From positions 1 through 6,784 of the forward strand of contig JBDSEA010000176.1 in assembly GCA_039920305.1 (NCBI GenBank): DNA of 6,784 bases, read 5' to 3'. The first letter of the stretch is position 1. Each line of letters begins with the position of its first letter. Made by a program: the position numbers and the translations under genes. Below the pieces are notes generated by a model. The model ran no database searches. It saw nothing but the letters and a program-made list of their open reading frames with translations, and was not told the DNA's origin. Of the stretch, positions 4,402 through 6,784 are shown in pieces. The DNA is from DASRAJ01 sp039920305 (GTDB taxonomy: Bacteria > Bacteroidota > Bacteroidia > Chitinophagales > UBA10324).

Positions 4402-6784
4402 ATGACCCGGTTTAACAAGATTAACAATGCTGTCGGCTGGAGTGTATTCATAATTTCTACAATTGTTTACTGGCTCACTGCAGAGCCTACCGGAAGTTTT
4501 TGGGATTGCGGAGAGTTCATCAGTTGTGCCTATAAACTGCAGGTGGCACATTCGCCGGGGTCTCCTTTATTTATCATGCTTGCTCACCTCGTAAGTCTGC
4601 TCGCACCTGACCGGGCACATATCGCACAGTTCGTAAATTATTTTTCGGGTACCATGAGCGCGCTGAGCAACCTGTTTCTGTTCTGGTCAATCACGCTGCT
4701 GAGCTTAAAAATCATTGGAAAGAGAGCAATTGAATTAACTACCGCTGAAATTATTGCTGCTATGGGTGCAGGAGTTGTAGGCGCCCTGGCCAATTGCTTT
4801 GCAGACTCATCGTGGTTCTCTGCTGTAGAGGGTGAAGTTTACTCATCGTCTGCTTTTTTTACAGCTATTGTTTTCTGGGCAATCCTGAAATGGGATCAGG
4901 TTGCTGATGAGCCTTACGCTGACAGATGGATTCTTTTTATTGCTTACATGATCGGGTTGGCAATTGCCGTTCACCTGCTTGGATTGCTTGTAATACCTAC
5001 CATGGTATTTGTGTATTATTTCAGGAAATACGAGGTTACAACCTGGGGGCTGGTAAAATGCTTTGCCATTTCATGCGGAATCCTCGGTGTGATTCAATTC
5101 GGAATTATCCCTCAGATCCCAAGCCTGAGTGCAAAATTTGATATACTATTCGTCAATTCATTTCATCTTCCATTCAACAGCGGGGTAGTTTTCTTCTTTA
5201 TCCTCCTCACCGGAGCTATACTTTTTGGAATGTGGTATTCCTACCGGAAGAATATGTATTGGCTGAATACCGCTATTCTGGCAATGATTTTTATCATCAT
5301 CGGGTATTCCTCTTATCTGCAGGTTATTATTCGTGCCAATGCAAACCCCTCGATCAACATGGGATCGCCTGATGATGCAGAGACGCTGCTTAGCTATCTC
5401 AACCGCGAGCAGTATGGGGACCGGCCACTTTTGTTTGGGCCCTCTTTCGCTTCTCAGCCAACTGAAATAGATCGAACTAATGGCGAGATGCATTATTACC
5501 AGGATCCTGTTTCAAAGCGGTATATAGAACTTGGAAGAAAACCCATCGTGAAGTATGATAACCGTGATCAAATGTTTTTTCCGCGCATTTATGATAATGA
5601 TGATCCATCTCACGTTAGGTTTTACCAGACCTGGCTGGGATTGAAGAAGGATGAAAAGCCCACCATGGGTGATAACCTGAACTTCTTTTTTACCTACCAG
5701 GTAGGATTTATGTACTGGAGGTATTTTATGTGGAATTTTTCAGGAAGGCAGGACGATAACCAGGGTGATGGAGATATAAAACATGGTAACTGGATCACCG
5801 GTTTTCCCTTTATTGATAATGCCATGCTGGTGGATCAAACCACCCTTCCTTATCCTATGAATCAAAACAGGGGAAACAATAAGATGTTTCTTCTGCCATT
5901 TATTCTTGGCATTCTCGGCGCTATCTATCATTTTAAGAAGCGCAAGAATGATGCTTTTGTGGTTCTGCTGCTTTTTTTCTTTACCGGGCTGGCAATAGTG
6001 CTTTACCTGAACCAAACTCCCAATCAGCCCCGTGAGCGTGATTATGCCTATGCGGGATCTGTTTATGCCTTTACCATTTGGATAGGCATTGGGGTTCTCT
6101 GGCTGTATGAGCAGTTTAATAAAAGAATGATTGCACGCAATGCAGCCATACTTGCTTCTGGTATTGGTGTACTGGTGCCCCTGCTGATGGCTTCACAGGA
6201 ATGGGATGATCATGACCGGTCCGACCGCTATACTGCCCGTGATCTTGGCAGAGATTATCTCGAGTCATGCGCCCCCAATGCAATACTCTTTACACAGGGT
6301 GATAATGATACTTATCCTTTGTGGTATGCCCAGGAAGTCGAGGGGATACGAACGGATATCCGGATAGTGAATCTGAGCCTGCTTGGTGTTGACTGGTATA
6401 TTGACGGGTTAAGAAGAAAGGCTAATAAAAGTGACGCTGTAATAATTACGGTTGATAGCTCTGCTTATCGTGGCTCCAATCGTGACTACCTGAGATATTT
6501 TGAAAATAAATCCATTGCCAAGAATCAATATTATCAGCTTAGCACAGTGGTAGATTTTATGTTCAGCAGTGAACCGAATAAAATGCTTGACTTTAATGGC
6601 GATAAGATGAATTACCTGCCTGCAAAAAATCTTTATATACCTGTAGATAAAAATGAAATCGTTGCCAATGGTGTGGTTCAGCCTTCTGATACTTCAAAAA
6701 TCGTTAACCGAATCGAATGGAAGATCAACAAGAACACACTGCTCAAAAATGACATTCTTACATTGGAAATCCTCCGCAGTAACT
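4402..6784 (+). CDS. DUF2723 multi-pass membrane protein, putative protein O-mannosyltransferase (3' partial)
   Basis: The frame is open for 794 codons to the right edge with no stop; relatives are usually around 1,000 aa, so the C-terminal part is missing. An in-frame TAA 21 nt upstream makes ATG 4402 the first possible start. The N-terminal half is a GT-C-like membrane domain: TM segments near 14-30, 80-106, 115-133, 150-166, 176-208, 215-235, 258-278 and 289-308. The first outer loop carries FWDCGEF (33-39), whose D35 and E38 are in the place of the catalytic acids of GT-C enzymes, followed by VAHSPGSPLF (49-58); AVEGEVY (141-147) is also conserved. A soluble stretch (about 315-490) follows, then TMs near 495-511, 519-537, 554-571 and 578-599, with NQPRERDYAYAGS (542-554) before the third of these. 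The distal part has EWDDHDRSDRYTARDLGRDY (600-619) and QGDNDTYPLWYAQEVEGIRT (632-651). DUF2723 includes human TMEM260, an O-mannosyltransferase; the bacterial substrate is unproven. It would act at the cytoplasmic membrane on exported proteins. Confidence 0.95.
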   Translation, partial: MTRFNKINNAVGWSVFIISTIVYWLTAEPTGSFWDCGEFISCAYKLQVAHSPGSPLFIMLAHLVSLLAPDRAHIAQFVNYFSGTMSALSNLFLFWSITLLSLKIIGKRAIELTTAEIIAAMGAGVVGALANCFADSSWFSAVEGEVYSSSAFFTAIVFWAILKWDQVADEPYADRWILFIAYMIGLAIAVHLLGLLVIPTMVFVYYFRKYEVTTWGLVKCFAISCGILGVIQFGIIPQIPSLSAKFDILFVNSFHLPFNSGVVFFFILLTGAILFGMWYSYRKNMYWLNTAILAMIFIIIGYSSYLQVIIRANANPSINMGSPDDAETLLSYLNREQYGDRPLLFGPSFASQPTEIDRTNGEMHYYQDPVSKRYIELGRKPIVKYDNRDQMFFPRIYDNDDPSHVRFYQTWLGLKKDEKPTMGDNLNFFFTYQVGFMYWRYFMWNFSGRQDDNQGDGDIKHGNWITGFPFIDNAMLVDQTTLPYPMNQNRGNNKMFLLPFILGILGAIYHFKKRKNDAFVVLLLFFFTGLAIVLYLNQTPNQPRERDYAYAGSVYAFTIWIGIGVLWLYEQFNKRMIARNAAILASGIGVLVPLLMASQEWDDHDRSDRYTARDLGRDYLESCAPNAILFTQGDNDTYPLWYAQEVEGIRTDIRIVNLSLLGVDWYIDGLRRKANKSDAVIITVDSSAYRGSNRDYLRYFENKSIAKNQYYQLSTVVDFMFSSEPNKMLDFNGDKMNYLPAKNLYIPVDKNEIVANGVVQPSDTSKIVNRIEWKINKNTLLKNDILTLEILRSN

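Noticed and set aside
4351..5493. Short open frames on the minus strand and in other plus frames across 4351-6015
   Set aside because: They lie within the continuous DUF2723 reading frame, which carries conserved motifs along its full length.

Overview
The window looks like chromosomal DNA from a member of the Bacteroidota. Four independent signs support this: a degraded surface-protein gene ending in a type A sorting tail of the type IX secretion system (T9SS), a large DUF2723 membrane protein of the kind common in this phylum, a tRNA promoter that matches the Bacteroidota consensus TTTG-N19-TAnnTTTG exactly, and no Shine-Dalgarno sequences ahead of the genes. Genus cannot be set from this much sequence; no rRNA is present.

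Layout. Positions 64-3119 hold four genes on the minus strand, transcribed in the order prs (PRPP synthetase), rplY/ctc (long-form ribosomal protein L25), pth (peptidyl-tRNA hydrolase) and a fumarylacetoacetate-hydrolase-fold enzyme. prs and rplY are 17 nt apart, and pth and the FAH gene 42 nt apart. A 159-nt gap between rplY and pth carries repeats that can form competing hairpins. Positions 3219-3897 (minus) are the remains of a secreted T9SS protein: signal peptide, a short N-terminal stretch, a frameshifted junction where the body of the protein appears to be missing, a C-terminal stretch, and a sorting tail cut by an in-frame TAA. Positions 4022-4094 (minus) are tRNA-Gln(TTG), with its own promoter upstream and a long hairpin terminator that begins inside its 3' end. 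From 4402 to the right edge (plus) runs a DUF2723 multi-pass membrane protein, open for 794 codons and cut off by the window.

How the genes fit together. prs supplies PRPP for nucleotide, histidine and tryptophan synthesis; L25 binds 5S rRNA in the 50S subunit; Pth recycles peptidyl-tRNA. This is a housekeeping growth and translation cluster. The FAH-fold enzyme is probably a co-transcribed metabolic or metabolite-repair gene. The DUF2723 protein probably acts at the cytoplasmic membrane in glycosylation of exported proteins and is divergent from the rest.

I found no convincing new multi-gene system. The points most worth a second look are the multiply broken T9SS gene, the possible attenuator ahead of pth, and the tRNA whose terminator stem overlaps its own 3' end.
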